Positions 42,001 to 50,113 of a stretch of 64,000 nucleotides of DNA are shown here, in pieces. The position numbers and the translations under genes are program-made. The DNA is taken from the NCBI RefSeq assembly GCF_002858715.1, contig NZ_PJZH01000004.1, forward strand, positions 186,001-250,000. The letters run 5' to 3'. Numbering within the stretch: position 1 is the first letter of the stretch; every line of letters begins with the position of its first letter. Below the pieces are notes generated by a model that saw nothing but the letters and a program-made list of their open reading frames with translations, made no database searches and had not been told where the DNA came from. This stretch comes from Chimaeribacter coloradensis. Lineage in GTDB: Bacteria; Pseudomonadota; Gammaproteobacteria; Enterobacterales; Enterobacteriaceae.

Positions 42001-42880
42001 CAACAAAAAACTCTGGACGGTGCCGCTTTCCGAGATGGAAACCTCCTGGCTGGGCGGCCGCGTGCCGTTGCCGGATCTGGAGCAGATTATCCAGGGCGCG
42101 CTGGAGCCGTCACCGCCGCCGATGGGGCCGAACGCCCGTTTCGGTTACCCGCTGAAAGGGGGCTTCCAGGCGCTGATGGAAGGGTTCCTGCCGCATATTG
42201 AAGGCCAGCTGGAGACCGGCGCGAAAATCGTCCAGGTGCAGCCGCGTGAGCATCTGCTGACGCTGGCCGATGGCCGCCGCTACCGCTATGACCACCTGGT
42301 CAGCACCCTGCCGCTGCCGGAGCTGATCAAAATGATGGGGGATGCCGCCCCGGCCGCGGTGCAGGAAGCAGCCGCCGGATTGCAGCACATCTCGGTGAAA
42401 TGTGTAAACCTCGGCATTAACCGGGAAAACCTCACCGACAAGCACTGGATCTACTACCCGGGCGAGACGATTTTCCACCGCATCTTCGTGCAGGGGAACG
42501 CCAGCCCGCACTGCAATGCACCGGGCGGTTTCGGCATCACCTGTGAAATCACCTACTCACCGCACAAACCGCTGCCGGTGGACGGCCAGGCGCTGATCGA
42601 CCGCTGCATCGAGGAGTGCATCCAGGTCGGGATGTTTACCAAAGAGGACAAGGTACTGGCGGCCAACATCGTCGACATGCCTTACGCCTATGTGATCTAC
42701 GACCACACCCGCGCGCAGCATGTCTCCACGGTGCGCACCTGGCTGGCGAAGCATGACATTGTGCTGGCGGGTCGCTATAGCGAGTGGGAGTACTACAATT
42801 CAGATCACGCCTTTGTTGCCGGTAAAAATGCGGCACAAAAGGTTAAGGCGCTGCAACGCAAAGACGGCACCGGCAGTTAA
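39089..42880 (+). CDS. Three-part protein: GH1-like glycosidase + glycosyltransferase + UDP-galactopyranose-mutase-like flavoprotein
   Basis: One uninterrupted 1263-residue frame. Part 1 (~1-385) is a GH1-like TIM barrel: SPINEIS (acid/base Glu ~135) and LLAETSHVG (nucleophile Glu ~290). Part 2 (~394-770) starts MSTIVVFCHLRWDFVYQRPQ and has the GT-B nucleotide-sugar motif NESTRFISPTKVLEYMAAELP. Part 3 (~790-1263) is a FAD oxidoreductase: IAGAGPTGLSAAYHYG (GxGxxG from ~800), then GYPLKGGFQALMEGF and the final EWEYYNSDHAFVAGKNAA, as in UDP-galactopyranose mutases and protoporphyrinogen-oxidase-like relatives. Just before the internal Met at 40268 lies AGGA with good spacing, as if two genes merged. 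Likely role: making and tailoring a surface glycan exported by the next gene. Confidence 0.85.
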   Translation: MTPFSSFWQAGYEGADHINPLGEPLSLNEATGHFAKVREDYTALLGFNMRTVRESVGWRLVEKDGQFDFSSLEERARIARELGIQICWTFCHYGYPDDVEFFSEEFVTRFARLCDALTRYLAPYTDTPIYSPINEISFTSWGMEHGIFPVPPDSPGNLADEAKRQFVRATIAGCDAIWAADPRARILQCDPIIHLVPPEIEIEGFDGSVEGWRQAQFAGWDMLCGRLAPELGGSPRYLDLIGANYYHSNQWEGGTEARLWWHLGDPRRKPLHLMLKELYQRYGRPILLAETSHVGSGRGTWVNDITNEVAQALLAGVDVRGVCLYPIIDRPDWDNATHWHRSGLWDVDYLGPDPYARVLVPHYAAALRRAQGMLHRLHSKLCFINSPLGQENSMSTIVVFCHLRWDFVYQRPQQLLSRLAQFHKILFIEEPVYDEGKPYLETSNPAANITVYRPHTPVQAPGFHDDQIAVLQPLLENLVEEGNDPIVWFYTPMALPLLAPLHASLVVYDCMDELAAFKNAPKQLLQRESALLARADLLFTGGPSLHAAKQGRHDNSYCFPSSVDAVHFEQARDRNNGHPLQDELPHPRLGFYGVLDERLDLGLIAALADSHPEWQLIMVGPVVKIDPATLPQRPNIHYYGQHTYQALPHFLAGWDVCLLPFALNESTRFISPTKVLEYMAAELPIVSTAIKDVVDPYSDVVAIGNTPEEFIAACEQALALSDAQRTESAAQMRKRIATTSWDATAEQMATLMDEALLHNRHPVLETEMPTRAELSGSNVAVLSTGNVQSEALRIPCLIAGAGPTGLSAAYHYGPGALLLERHESVGGWCRSVEDNGFTFDYAGHIMFSNDPYVLQLYEMLLGDNLHWQNREAWVYSNDVFTRYPFQGALYGLPPDVIKECIVGAIEARYGEAAEPATGAVVKPLDDCCADGSAPDENTPVREGCAKKTQNFEQFIHQVWGKGIAKHFAVPYNKKLWTVPLSEMETSWLGGRVPLPDLEQIIQGALEPSPPPMGPNARFGYPLKGGFQALMEGFLPHIEGQLETGAKIVQVQPREHLLTLADGRRYRYDHLVSTLPLPELIKMMGDAAPAAVQEAAAGLQHISVKCVNLGINRENLTDKHWIYYPGETIFHRIFVQGNASPHCNAPGGFGITCEITYSPHKPLPVDGQALIDRCIEECIQVGMFTKEDKVLAANIVDMPYAYVIYDHTRAQHVSTVRTWLAKHDIVLAGRYSEWEYYNSDHAFVAGKNAAQKVKALQRKDGTGS

Positions 42881-42887
42881 CCTCCGC

Positions 42888-42908
42888 GCGCCCCGCCAGC
42901 CGGGGCGC
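42888..42908 (+). terminator. GC-rich hairpin after the fused gene
   Basis: GCGCCCCG pairs with CGGGGCGC around five bases, followed only by a mixed TTGTTC stretch. It may attenuate transcription into the ABC exporter rather than end it. Confidence 0.35.
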
Positions 42909-43068
42909 CGCTTGTTCTGCCCGGGTGCTCGCCGGGCATCTTACCCCCTGCGTCCGGCATCGCATCTCCCATAAATGATAAATATGGCTACACTTTATAA
43001 GCTGTGACAACGTCACATCTGACCCCTGGCAGTTCGCTGAACTCTGAACATGATATGAGAGGCGTAAT

Positions 43069-44904
43069 ATGTTGTACCGCAGCTTCGAAAGGATGATTGA
43101 TATCTTCAAGCCCGCCCCGCAGGAGACGCCGCCGAACCGGGTCTGGGCGTTCTACTTCTATTTCCTGCGCCAGGCCTGGCCCAGTTTCCTCGGCCTGATG
43201 TTTGTCGGGTTGATCAGCGCCTTGCTGGAAGTGGTGCTGTTTGACTTCCTCAGCCGCATTATTGACCTGACGCGCGACACCACGCCGGAGCGCTTCTTCA
43301 GCGAGCACAGCGGGGAGCTGATCTGGATGCTGGTGGTGGCGATGATCCTGCGGCCGCTGTTTATTGCCCTGCACGATCTGCTGATCCACCAGAACATCAA
43401 CCCCGGCATGTCCAGCATGATCCTGTGGCAGAACCATAACCATATCCTGCGGCAAAGCCTGCGCTTCTTCCAGAATGACTTCTCCGGCCGCATCGCCCAG
43501 CGCATTACGCAGACCGGCAATGCGTTGCGCGATTCCGCCGTCCAGGCGGTGGACGCCATCTGGCATGTGCTGATTTACGCCATCGGCTCGATGGTGCTGT
43601 TTGCCCAGGCGGACTGGCGGCTGATGATCCCGCTGCTGGTGTGGATCGCCGCTTACGCCATCAGCCTCGCCTACTTTGTGCCGCGGATTAAAAACCGCTC
43701 CGTGGAGGCCTCCAACGCCAACTCACGCCTGATGGGCTGCATTGTAGACGGCTACACCAATATCCTGACCCTGAAGCTGTTTGCCCATAAAAACCTGGAG
43801 CAGGATTACGCCCGCGCCGCCCTTCAGGAGCAGACCTACAAAGCCCAGCTCACCAGCCGGCTGGTGACCAGCATGGATGTGGTGATCAGCACCCTGAACG
43901 GCCTGCTGATTGTGGCGACCACCGCGCTGGCGCTGTGGCTCTGGACAGAGAACATCATCACCGTCGGGGCGATTGCCCTGGCCACCGGTTTGATGCTGCG
44001 GCTGGTCAACATGTCCGGCTGGATTATGTGGGTGGTGAACGGCATTTTCAGCAACATCGGCATGGTGCAGGACGGCCTCGAAACCCTGACCCAGCCGGTC
44101 AGCGTCACCGACGAACCGGGCGCGCCGGAGCTGGTGGTGACCGAGGGGGAAATCCGCTTCGAACATGCGAAATTCAACTACATCCGCGAAGGCACGCCGC
44201 TGATCCCGGACTTCAACCTGGTGATTAAGCCGGGCGAGAAGATCGGGCTGGTCGGCCCGTCCGGCTCCGGCAAATCCACCCTGGTGAACCTGCTGCTGCG
44301 CCTCTATAACCTCGACGGCGGCCGCATCCTGATCGACGGGCAGGACATCTCCAAAGTGAGCCAGCAGAGCCTGCGCGCCCAGATCGGCATGATCACCCAG
44401 GACACGGCGCTGCTGCACCGCTCCATCCGCGACAACCTGCTCTACGGCAAACCGGACGCCACCGAAGAGGAGCTGGAGCGCGCCATCAAACGGGCGCACG
44501 CTGACCAGTTCATCCCGCACCTGACAGACGACCAGGGCCGCACCGGGCTGGACGCGCACGTCGGCGAGCGCGGCGTGAAACTCTCCGGCGGCCAACGCCA
44601 GCGTATCGCCATCGCCCGCGTGCTGCTGAAAGACGCGCCGATCCTGATCATGGACGAAGCGACCTCCGCGCTGGATTCTGAAGTCGAAGCGGCGATTCAG
44701 GAGAACCTGAACGCCCTGATGAAAGGCAAAACGGTGATCGCCATCGCCCACCGGCTCTCAACCATCGTCAAGATGGATCAGCTGGTGGTGATGAAAGAGG
44801 GGCAGATTGTCGAGCTGGGCAACCACGAAGAGCTGCAAACCGAACAGGGCCTCTACTCCCGCCTGTGGCGTCACCAGACCGGCGGCTTCGTCGGCGCAAG
44901 ATAA
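43069..44904 (+). CDS. ABC-type exporter, fused permease and ATPase
   Basis: 611 residues. Six helices fill ~25-320; the nucleotide-binding domain has GPSGSGKST (Walker A), ITQDTALLHRS (Q loop), LSGGQRQRIAIARVLL (signature), ILIMDEATSALDSE (Walker B) and AHRLSTI (switch His). All motifs are intact, so it is an active half-transporter that pairs with itself. The family includes lipid, glycan and drug exporters. Following the glycan gene by 188 bases, it may flip its lipid-linked or free product. Confidence 0.9.
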   Translation: MLYRSFERMIDIFKPAPQETPPNRVWAFYFYFLRQAWPSFLGLMFVGLISALLEVVLFDFLSRIIDLTRDTTPERFFSEHSGELIWMLVVAMILRPLFIALHDLLIHQNINPGMSSMILWQNHNHILRQSLRFFQNDFSGRIAQRITQTGNALRDSAVQAVDAIWHVLIYAIGSMVLFAQADWRLMIPLLVWIAAYAISLAYFVPRIKNRSVEASNANSRLMGCIVDGYTNILTLKLFAHKNLEQDYARAALQEQTYKAQLTSRLVTSMDVVISTLNGLLIVATTALALWLWTENIITVGAIALATGLMLRLVNMSGWIMWVVNGIFSNIGMVQDGLETLTQPVSVTDEPGAPELVVTEGEIRFEHAKFNYIREGTPLIPDFNLVIKPGEKIGLVGPSGSGKSTLVNLLLRLYNLDGGRILIDGQDISKVSQQSLRAQIGMITQDTALLHRSIRDNLLYGKPDATEEELERAIKRAHADQFIPHLTDDQGRTGLDAHVGERGVKLSGGQRQRIAIARVLLKDAPILIMDEATSALDSEVEAAIQENLNALMKGKTVIAIAHRLSTIVKMDQLVVMKEGQIVELGNHEELQTEQGLYSRLWRHQTGGFVGAR

Positions 44905-44920
44905 GAACCTCTGTGAAAAG

Positions 44921-44949
44921 AAAAAGGGACGGCGGGCCGTCCCTTTTTT
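44921..44949 (+). terminator. Rho-independent terminator between the ABC exporter and the toxin-antitoxin pair
   Basis: AAAAAGGGACGG pairs with CCGTCCCTTTTT around CGGG. The A and T tracts on both sides let it work for both converging transcripts. Confidence 0.9.
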
Positions 44950-44956
44950 AATTCAG

Positions 44957-45283
44957 CTACTGCGCAAAAACCTCCAGGCCTTTGCGTTGAAGAATGTCCA
45001 ACATCCGCAGGGCAGCGCCATTCGGCTTCTTCTCGCCACGTTCCCATTTTGAAATGCTTTCAACAGACATATTCAATGTATGTGCCAGCATAGACTGGCT
45101 GATCTGCAGGCGATCACGTAAAGCACGGATGGCCGTGCCATCCATTTCTGCGGGTTTAGGCATTTTTTCACGTAATTGCCGGGCTTTTAAACGAGAGCTG
45201 ATAAATTCAACGGTTTCATCAGAGACCGCGCCTGACTCGTTAAAAGCTTTCGCCATTTCATGCAATTCTTTCAGTCTGCTCAT
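44957..45283 (-). CDS. HTH antitoxin of a RelE-type pair
   Basis: 108 residues. The C-terminal half is an XRE/Cro DNA-binding domain: IRALRDRLQISQSMLAHTLNMSVESISKWERGEKKPNGAALRMLDIL. The N-terminal half is helical and charged, probably wrapping the toxin. GAGGGAGG precedes its start, which lies inside the end of the toxin gene (26-base overlap). Toxin-first order is as in higBA. It should neutralise the toxin and repress the operon. Confidence 0.88.
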   Translation of the reverse strand: MSRLKELHEMAKAFNESGAVSDETVEFISSRLKARQLREKMPKPAEMDGTAIRALRDRLQISQSMLAHTLNMSVESISKWERGEKKPNGAALRMLDILQRKGLEVFAQ

Positions 45284-45665
45284 GGCAGTTAACCTCCCTC
45301 AGATTACCGTTCAAAACCTGCGTCGTAATCATTTCATCAGACAAGGTCAACAAATCTTTTGCGATGCGACGATACGCCTCTAAATCATCATCCGGGATCT
45401 CTTTTGTCCCATCTTTCGGCACATCGGTCTTTATCCAGCCGTCCATAAAAAACAGGTGGCGATCATAGTGAAAAGCAATAACGGTACGGGCACCGCCCCG
45501 CTTCCCTCCGCCGGCAAGTGGAATACGCTTTTTATAAACGTCCCCTCCTAACCTGGCATCGACCAGCCCGGCTTTAATTTCGATCGCAGCTTCGCACAGG
45601 GTTTTATCACTAATTTGTTGTTTTTTAAGGCTCTTATCAAACAAAGAAGTTGTGTAAATATTCAT
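45258..45665 (-). CDS. RelE/ParE-superfamily toxin (HigB-like)
   Basis: 135 residues from the ATG at 45665; a longer frame to 45755 starts with unrelated sequence. The start MNIYTTSLFDKSLKKQQISDKTLCEAAIEI and the core DVYKKRIPLAGGGKRGGARTVIAFHYDRHLFFMDGWIK match the RelE-like group whose basic loop GGGKRGGARTV binds RNA. Such toxins cut mRNA on the ribosome. Paired with the HTH antitoxin. Confidence 0.85.
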   Translation of the reverse strand: MNIYTTSLFDKSLKKQQISDKTLCEAAIEIKAGLVDARLGGDVYKKRIPLAGGGKRGGARTVIAFHYDRHLFFMDGWIKTDVPKDGTKEIPDDDLEAYRRIAKDLLTLSDEMITTQVLNGNLREVNCHEQTERIA

Positions 45666-45823
45666 CCTGAATTCCACATTAACAGTGTGCCAATTTCCGG
45701 CATTGTACTTCCGTTTGAACCTCAAAATTATAGTACCCAGTACGGGGTTTTTCAACGGCTGTGGGTAGGCTGGCGCGCTTTGGCTTTAAAACGAAGGACT
45801 TCAGGTCAGAGAGGAGATGTCAT

Positions 45824-45851
45824 TGCCCCCCGCCCATCAGGGCGGGGGGCA
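45824..45851. other. Perfect 12-base-pair GC hairpin
   Basis: TGCCCCCCGCCC pairs with GGGCGGGGGGCA around ATCA, between the toxin promoter side and the tautomerase stop. There is no T tract on either strand. It lies right after the leftward tautomerase gene and may still end its mRNA. Confidence 0.6.
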
Positions 45852-45855
45852 TCAG

Positions 45856-46245
45856 TCAAAGCTCGCCCGTCAGGTATTGCGCGACGCCGTTGCCGAAACT
45901 CCAGTCGGAACGGTCGTTATTGATGAAGGAGACCATCACATCGCTGGGGGCGATGTCGCAGGCGTCGTGCAGTTCGCGGCAGAGTTCCGTCAGGAACAGC
46001 GCTTTTTGTTCTGCGCTGCGCGGGCTGGTAAAGACCCGCAGCACCACGATCTTCTCTGTGCGCTCAATGCCCAGCCCGGTATCCTGGATCACCATCTGGT
46101 AAGGCTTGTTTTCATGAACAATCTGGTAGCGGTCACGCTCCGGTACCTTAAAGGCGGTCAACACGGCACGGTGGGCGGCGTCCAGCATGGTTTTGGTCTC
46201 AGCTTCACTGCGCCCTTCAAGGACGTCAAACATCAATAACGGCAT
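45856..46245 (-). CDS. Tautomerase-family protein
   Basis: 129 residues starting MPLLMFDVLEGRSEAETKTMLDAAHRAV. The N-terminal Pro after Met is the catalytic base of 4-oxalocrotonate-tautomerase/MIF folds. At 129 residues it is about twice the 62-residue 4-OT unit, so two beta-alpha-beta units are fused. GAGGTGAGCC precedes the start. It diverges from a LysR gene that may control it. Substrate unknown. Confidence 0.85.
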   Translation of the reverse strand: MPLLMFDVLEGRSEAETKTMLDAAHRAVLTAFKVPERDRYQIVHENKPYQMVIQDTGLGIERTEKIVVLRVFTSPRSAEQKALFLTELCRELHDACDIAPSDVMVSFINNDRSDWSFGNGVAQYLTGEL

Positions 46246-46369
46246 GGCTCACCTCACATTGTGCATTCAGGTTCAAAGGGATAGCTGCCCTTCACTGATT
46301 CTCAGACTAAAGCAAGAATGCAGCGGGAAAAAGCGCTATCCTTGAACTGATTATTCACTCTATTGAACA

Positions 46370-47305
46370 ATGCCGATGAAAGACCTGAAACCGGACGCCC
46401 TCTGGACGCACCTGCACTGGCTCTCCGTACTGGCGGAGCAGGGCAGTTTTACCCGCACGGCCGAACGGCTGGCGGTGAGCAAAGCCGCCGTCAGCCAGAA
46501 AATCAAAGAGCTGGAGCAACTGGCGGGAGTGCCGCTGGTGCGCCGCACCACCCGCACCATGCAACTGACCGACGCCGGGCAGAAGCTGGTGGAGGAGCTG
46601 AAAGCGCCGTTCTCGGAGATTATGCGCAGCTTTATCAACATCCGGGACGCCCAGGGGCCGCTGCGCGGGCGGGTGCGCGTGACCGCCCCGGTGGCCTTTG
46701 CCCGCCAGCAACTGGTGCCGCACATCATCGGCTTTATGCGCCGTTACCCGCAGGTGCGGGTGCAGCTCGAAGTCAGCGACCGGCTGGTGTCGCTGGCGGC
46801 AGAGGGGTTTGATCTGGCGATCCGTCACAGCGATGCGTTGCCCGATACCCATGTCGCGCAGCGGCTCTGCGCCACGCGCACGCTGGTGGTGGCCTCCCCG
46901 GATTATCTCCGCCATCACGGCACGCCGGACGCGCCCCCGCAACTGGCGGAGCATCAATGCCTCTACTACCCGCGCGGCGCCGAGCAGCCGGGCTGGGCCT
47001 TCCGGCCTGAGGGCGCGCCGGGCAGCGCCCCGGTCACGGTGCCGGTCAGCGGCACCTTTGCCACCAATAACAGCGAGTCGATCCGGGATGCCGCCGTCGC
47101 CGGGATGGGCATCGCCCTGCTGCCGGACTTCAGCGCCCGCGCCGCGCTGGAGGCGGGCACGCTGGTGCCGCTGCTGGCTGCCTGGCAGCCGGTCGGGGTA
47201 TTTGCGGAGAACCTCTATATCCTGCGGCCGTGGAGTGCGCAGGTGCCGCGCGCGGTAACGGCGTTCAGTGCCTATCTGCGGGAGGTGTTCAGCGATGCGC
47301 ATTGA
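46370..47305 (+). CDS. LysR-family regulator
   Basis: 311 residues. HTH ~20-62: EQGSFTRTAERLAVSKAAVSQKIKELEQLAGVPLVRRTTR. The effector domain runs from GRVRVTAPVAFARQQLVPHIIGFMRRYPQ. Divergent from the tautomerase gene across 125 bases, which is its most likely target. The start may be this ATG or the second one two codons later. Confidence 0.9.
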   Translation: MPMKDLKPDALWTHLHWLSVLAEQGSFTRTAERLAVSKAAVSQKIKELEQLAGVPLVRRTTRTMQLTDAGQKLVEELKAPFSEIMRSFINIRDAQGPLRGRVRVTAPVAFARQQLVPHIIGFMRRYPQVRVQLEVSDRLVSLAAEGFDLAIRHSDALPDTHVAQRLCATRTLVVASPDYLRHHGTPDAPPQLAEHQCLYYPRGAEQPGWAFRPEGAPGSAPVTVPVSGTFATNNSESIRDAAVAGMGIALLPDFSARAALEAGTLVPLLAAWQPVGVFAENLYILRPWSAQVPRAVTAFSAYLREVFSDAH

Positions 47306-47388
47306 CGGAGGAAGAGAACCCCTGCGCCGGTGGACGGCGCAGGGGCTGAAGAGGGACTGCGACGTAGATCGTTAAAACCAGGGTGCCG

Positions 47389-48249
47389 TTACGCCACGTT
47401 AATGCCGGTGAAATCCATCGGCCGGGCCATACCGGCGACGCGGATGCTGCCGCCCGGCTCATCACTGATGCGGATGTTGAGCAACGAGCGCACCCCCATA
47501 TCTTCGCCCTGGATAATCTCCACCTCGCCGCCGTGCGGCCAGCCGATATCACGCAGGTAACCGCCCAGCGCCGCCGCGGCCGCGCCGGTGGCCGGGTCTT
47601 CATACACGCCGCCGATGGCAAACGGGTTACGGGCATGGAAGCGGGTGGGGCTTTCCGCATGCACCAGGCAGAAGGTAGTGATGCCGTGTGCCGCCATCAT
47701 CGCTTTGCCCTGCGCCTGATCGTACTGCATCGCCCGCAGGGTGTTGCGGTCGTGCAGCGCCAGCACCAGATGGCGCGCGCCGCCCTCGGCCCAGGCGGGC
47801 GGCAGGCGTGCGTCCAGATCGCTCTCTTGCCAGCCGAACAGGGCCAGCGCTTCTGCCACCAGCGCCGCCGGGGCCGGTTCGCTGCGGGTTGGCGGGGAGG
47901 TGAGCGCCGCCGTGGAAAGCCCCGAGGCGCTGTTGCCTTCCACGCTGATTTCACCGGTGTTCAGAAACAGCCGGTAGGTGCCTGCGCCAAACCGGGTGGC
48001 CAGCACCGCCCCTGCGGCAATGGTGGCATGGCCACAGAACGGCACTTCAATCTCCGGGGCGAAATAGCGGATGCGCCAGCCCTCACCCTGCGGGGCGAGG
48101 AACGCCGTCTCAGAGTAGCCGACGGCGGCGGCAATCCGCTGCATGTCGGCCTCTTCCGGCAATACCTCGGCGATCATCACCCCGGCCGGGTTACCGCCCT
48201 GCCATCTGTCAGAAAAAGCCGCAATACGTGCTACGTTCATGGTTTCCAT
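47389..48249 (-). CDS. PhzF-family isomerase
   Basis: 286 residues. Two matching halves: GNPAGVMIAE with the catalytic-Glu segment YSETAFLAP, RYFAPEIEVPFCGHATIAAG, and later ARNPFAIGGVYEDPATGAAAAALGGYL. These are the hallmarks of PhzF/diaminopimelate-epimerase-fold enzymes. Isomerase or tautomerase activity on an unknown small acid is likely. It converges with the LysR gene and stands alone. Confidence 0.92.
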   Translation of the reverse strand: METMNVARIAAFSDRWQGGNPAGVMIAEVLPEEADMQRIAAAVGYSETAFLAPQGEGWRIRYFAPEIEVPFCGHATIAAGAVLATRFGAGTYRLFLNTGEISVEGNSASGLSTAALTSPPTRSEPAPAALVAEALALFGWQESDLDARLPPAWAEGGARHLVLALHDRNTLRAMQYDQAQGKAMMAAHGITTFCLVHAESPTRFHARNPFAIGGVYEDPATGAAAAALGGYLRDIGWPHGGEVEIIQGEDMGVRSLLNIRISDEPGGSIRVAGMARPMDFTGINVA

Positions 48250-48335
48250 TCACTCACATCCTCAGACGAGTGGTTAAAAAATAACTATAGCTAACTTACC
48301 TGAAACCCCGCAAAAGCGCGCGTATTGTATAAAGA

Positions 48336-49775
48336 TTAATCGTCTGATTTTTCAGCCTTTTCACACTCTTTCTGTTGCGCTTCCTGCTTGTCCTCTTCGC
48401 CGTCTTCACGCTGCTCCTGCCTCTGGCGCTGATGCTCCTCTTTCGCCGCCTTGCGCGCCTGGCGCAGGTTCAGCAGCGGCGTCACCGTGATGCCGTGGAC
48501 AATCACGCTGGCAGCAATCACCGTAAAGGCGATGTCCACCATGCGGGTGGCGTCCGGCCCGTTGCCCAGCCCATGTGTATAGGCGTAGGCGATGTAGTTA
48601 ATACTGCCGATGCCGCGGATGCCCAGCCAGCCCAGCAGCCAGCGGCGCAGGGCAGGCGTGCCGGTGCCCATGCTCACAATCCACACCGACAACGGGCGGA
48701 TGACGATAAACAGCATCGCCGCCATCAGCAGTCCCTGGTAATCCCAGTGTTGCGCCAGCGTAATCCCCAGCACAATCACGATGGCGGCGGCGAAGATCCG
48801 TTCCATGATGTCACCGAAGGCCAGCGCATCCCCCACCACCAGCCCGACCGAATGGGCCGGGCCGCTATCATTAATCATATGGCGCTGGTTGGGGTTCACC
48901 AGCTCTTCGGCAGGCGGGTAGGTGTCGTTGTCGCTGATCTCCTCCGGCGGGTGGCGGCTGATCACCTTGATCTCGGCGCGGCGCAACCCGACGCCCGCGG
49001 CAAACGCGGCCAGGAAGCCGGAGGCCTCGAGGCTCTGGGCGGCGGCATAGCTCAGGGCGATCAGCGCAAGCGCCAGAAAATCATTGGGGGCGACGTCATG
49101 CTGTTTGCTGCGCAGCAGCGTTGCCAGCAGCCCCACCAGCCGCCCCATCACAAACCCGATGCCCAGCCCGCCCAGCACCGCCCAGAGCACATCGACCAGC
49201 GCCCAGTGCCGCCACTCCGTACCGGTCAGCGCGCCGCCGGAGGTGAGCAGCATCATCGCCAGAATCAGGATCGGCAGCGCCGAGCCGTCGTTCATCCCCG
49301 CCTCGCTGGAGAGCGCGACCCGCAGGTCGTCGTTGTCGCTGGCGTCGTTGACGGAGATCAGGCTCGCCAGCACCGGGTCGGTCGGTGCGACGATCGCCCC
49401 GAAGGCCAGCGCCAGCGGCCAGTCAAAGCCCAGCATATAGTGCGCCGCGGCCGTCACGCCGCCGACCGTGAGCAGCATCGCCGGGAACGCCAGCCGGGCG
49501 CCCATCCGCCAGCTGCGGGTTTTGAACGGCAGGCGCAGTTTCAGGCCGGTGATAAACAGTGAGGCCGCCATCGCGATCTCTGTGACCCGGCCCACCAGTT
49601 CGGAGTGGTCGACGACATCAATCCGCAGGAGATCCAGCGCCCACGGGCCGCAAAGTATCCCGGCCGCCAGATAAAGCCCGAACGTGCTGACCGGGCTGCG
49701 GCTAATCCACCCCGATGCCAGCGACATAATCAGCAACAACCCACCGGTTGCGGCTGTCCAGCCTAAAAAATCCAT
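48336..49775 (-). CDS. CPA1-type Na+/H+ or K+/H+ antiporter
   Basis: 479 residues with twelve or so helices. ALAFGAIVAPTDPVLASLIS and ALSSEAGMNDGSALPILILAMM are the family's transport core, with the ND pair in EAGMND. A long Lys/Glu/Gln-rich tail (RQARKAAKEEHQRQRQEQRE onward) lies in the cytosol. GAGGAAACGCGGT precedes the start. It exchanges protons for sodium or potassium and aids pH or salt tolerance. Confidence 0.9.
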   Translation of the reverse strand: MDFLGWTAATGGLLLIMSLASGWISRSPVSTFGLYLAAGILCGPWALDLLRIDVVDHSELVGRVTEIAMAASLFITGLKLRLPFKTRSWRMGARLAFPAMLLTVGGVTAAAHYMLGFDWPLALAFGAIVAPTDPVLASLISVNDASDNDDLRVALSSEAGMNDGSALPILILAMMLLTSGGALTGTEWRHWALVDVLWAVLGGLGIGFVMGRLVGLLATLLRSKQHDVAPNDFLALALIALSYAAAQSLEASGFLAAFAAGVGLRRAEIKVISRHPPEEISDNDTYPPAEELVNPNQRHMINDSGPAHSVGLVVGDALAFGDIMERIFAAAIVIVLGITLAQHWDYQGLLMAAMLFIVIRPLSVWIVSMGTGTPALRRWLLGWLGIRGIGSINYIAYAYTHGLGNGPDATRMVDIAFTVIAASVIVHGITVTPLLNLRQARKAAKEEHQRQRQEQREDGEEDKQEAQQKECEKAEKSDD

Positions 49776-50113
49776 ACCGCGTTTCCTCTTTTTAATCAGC
49801 CCGGGCCGGGTTTGTCGCCCGGATTTTTCTCTCCTGTGCGTCTAAAAGTGTAGCAGGCGGAGGGAGTTAGCCGAAAAGAAGCCCAAAAATAAGCAGTTGG
49901 CGGGAAAAAGGGGGCGGGGGCCGGGAACCTGGGAAGGTCAGGGCCGGGGTGCCGCCGGGGCCTGCGGTGGCGCGTTGCCCGTGGCGGCGTCTCCGGGGGG
50001 AGCCGCCCAAAAACCGGGCCGCCTGCCTGGCACACATTCTGCATAGCTTGCTTAACTCTGTTTGCTGCCGGGGCCGGTTTTGTGCCCGGCGGCTGTATGA
50101 AAGGAACCTGAGC
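49776..50113. other. Gap between the antiporter and the OFA transporter, no gene seen
   Basis: 338 bases, very GC-rich on the right side. It must hold both divergent promoters. AAGGAACCTGAGC lies before the ATG at 50114. No credible gene, repeat or operator was found. Confidence 0.45.

Noticed and set aside
48375-49562. 395-codon + strand frame opposite the antiporter
   Set aside because: Shadow rich in His, Arg and Gln; the minus strand has the transporter core motifs.
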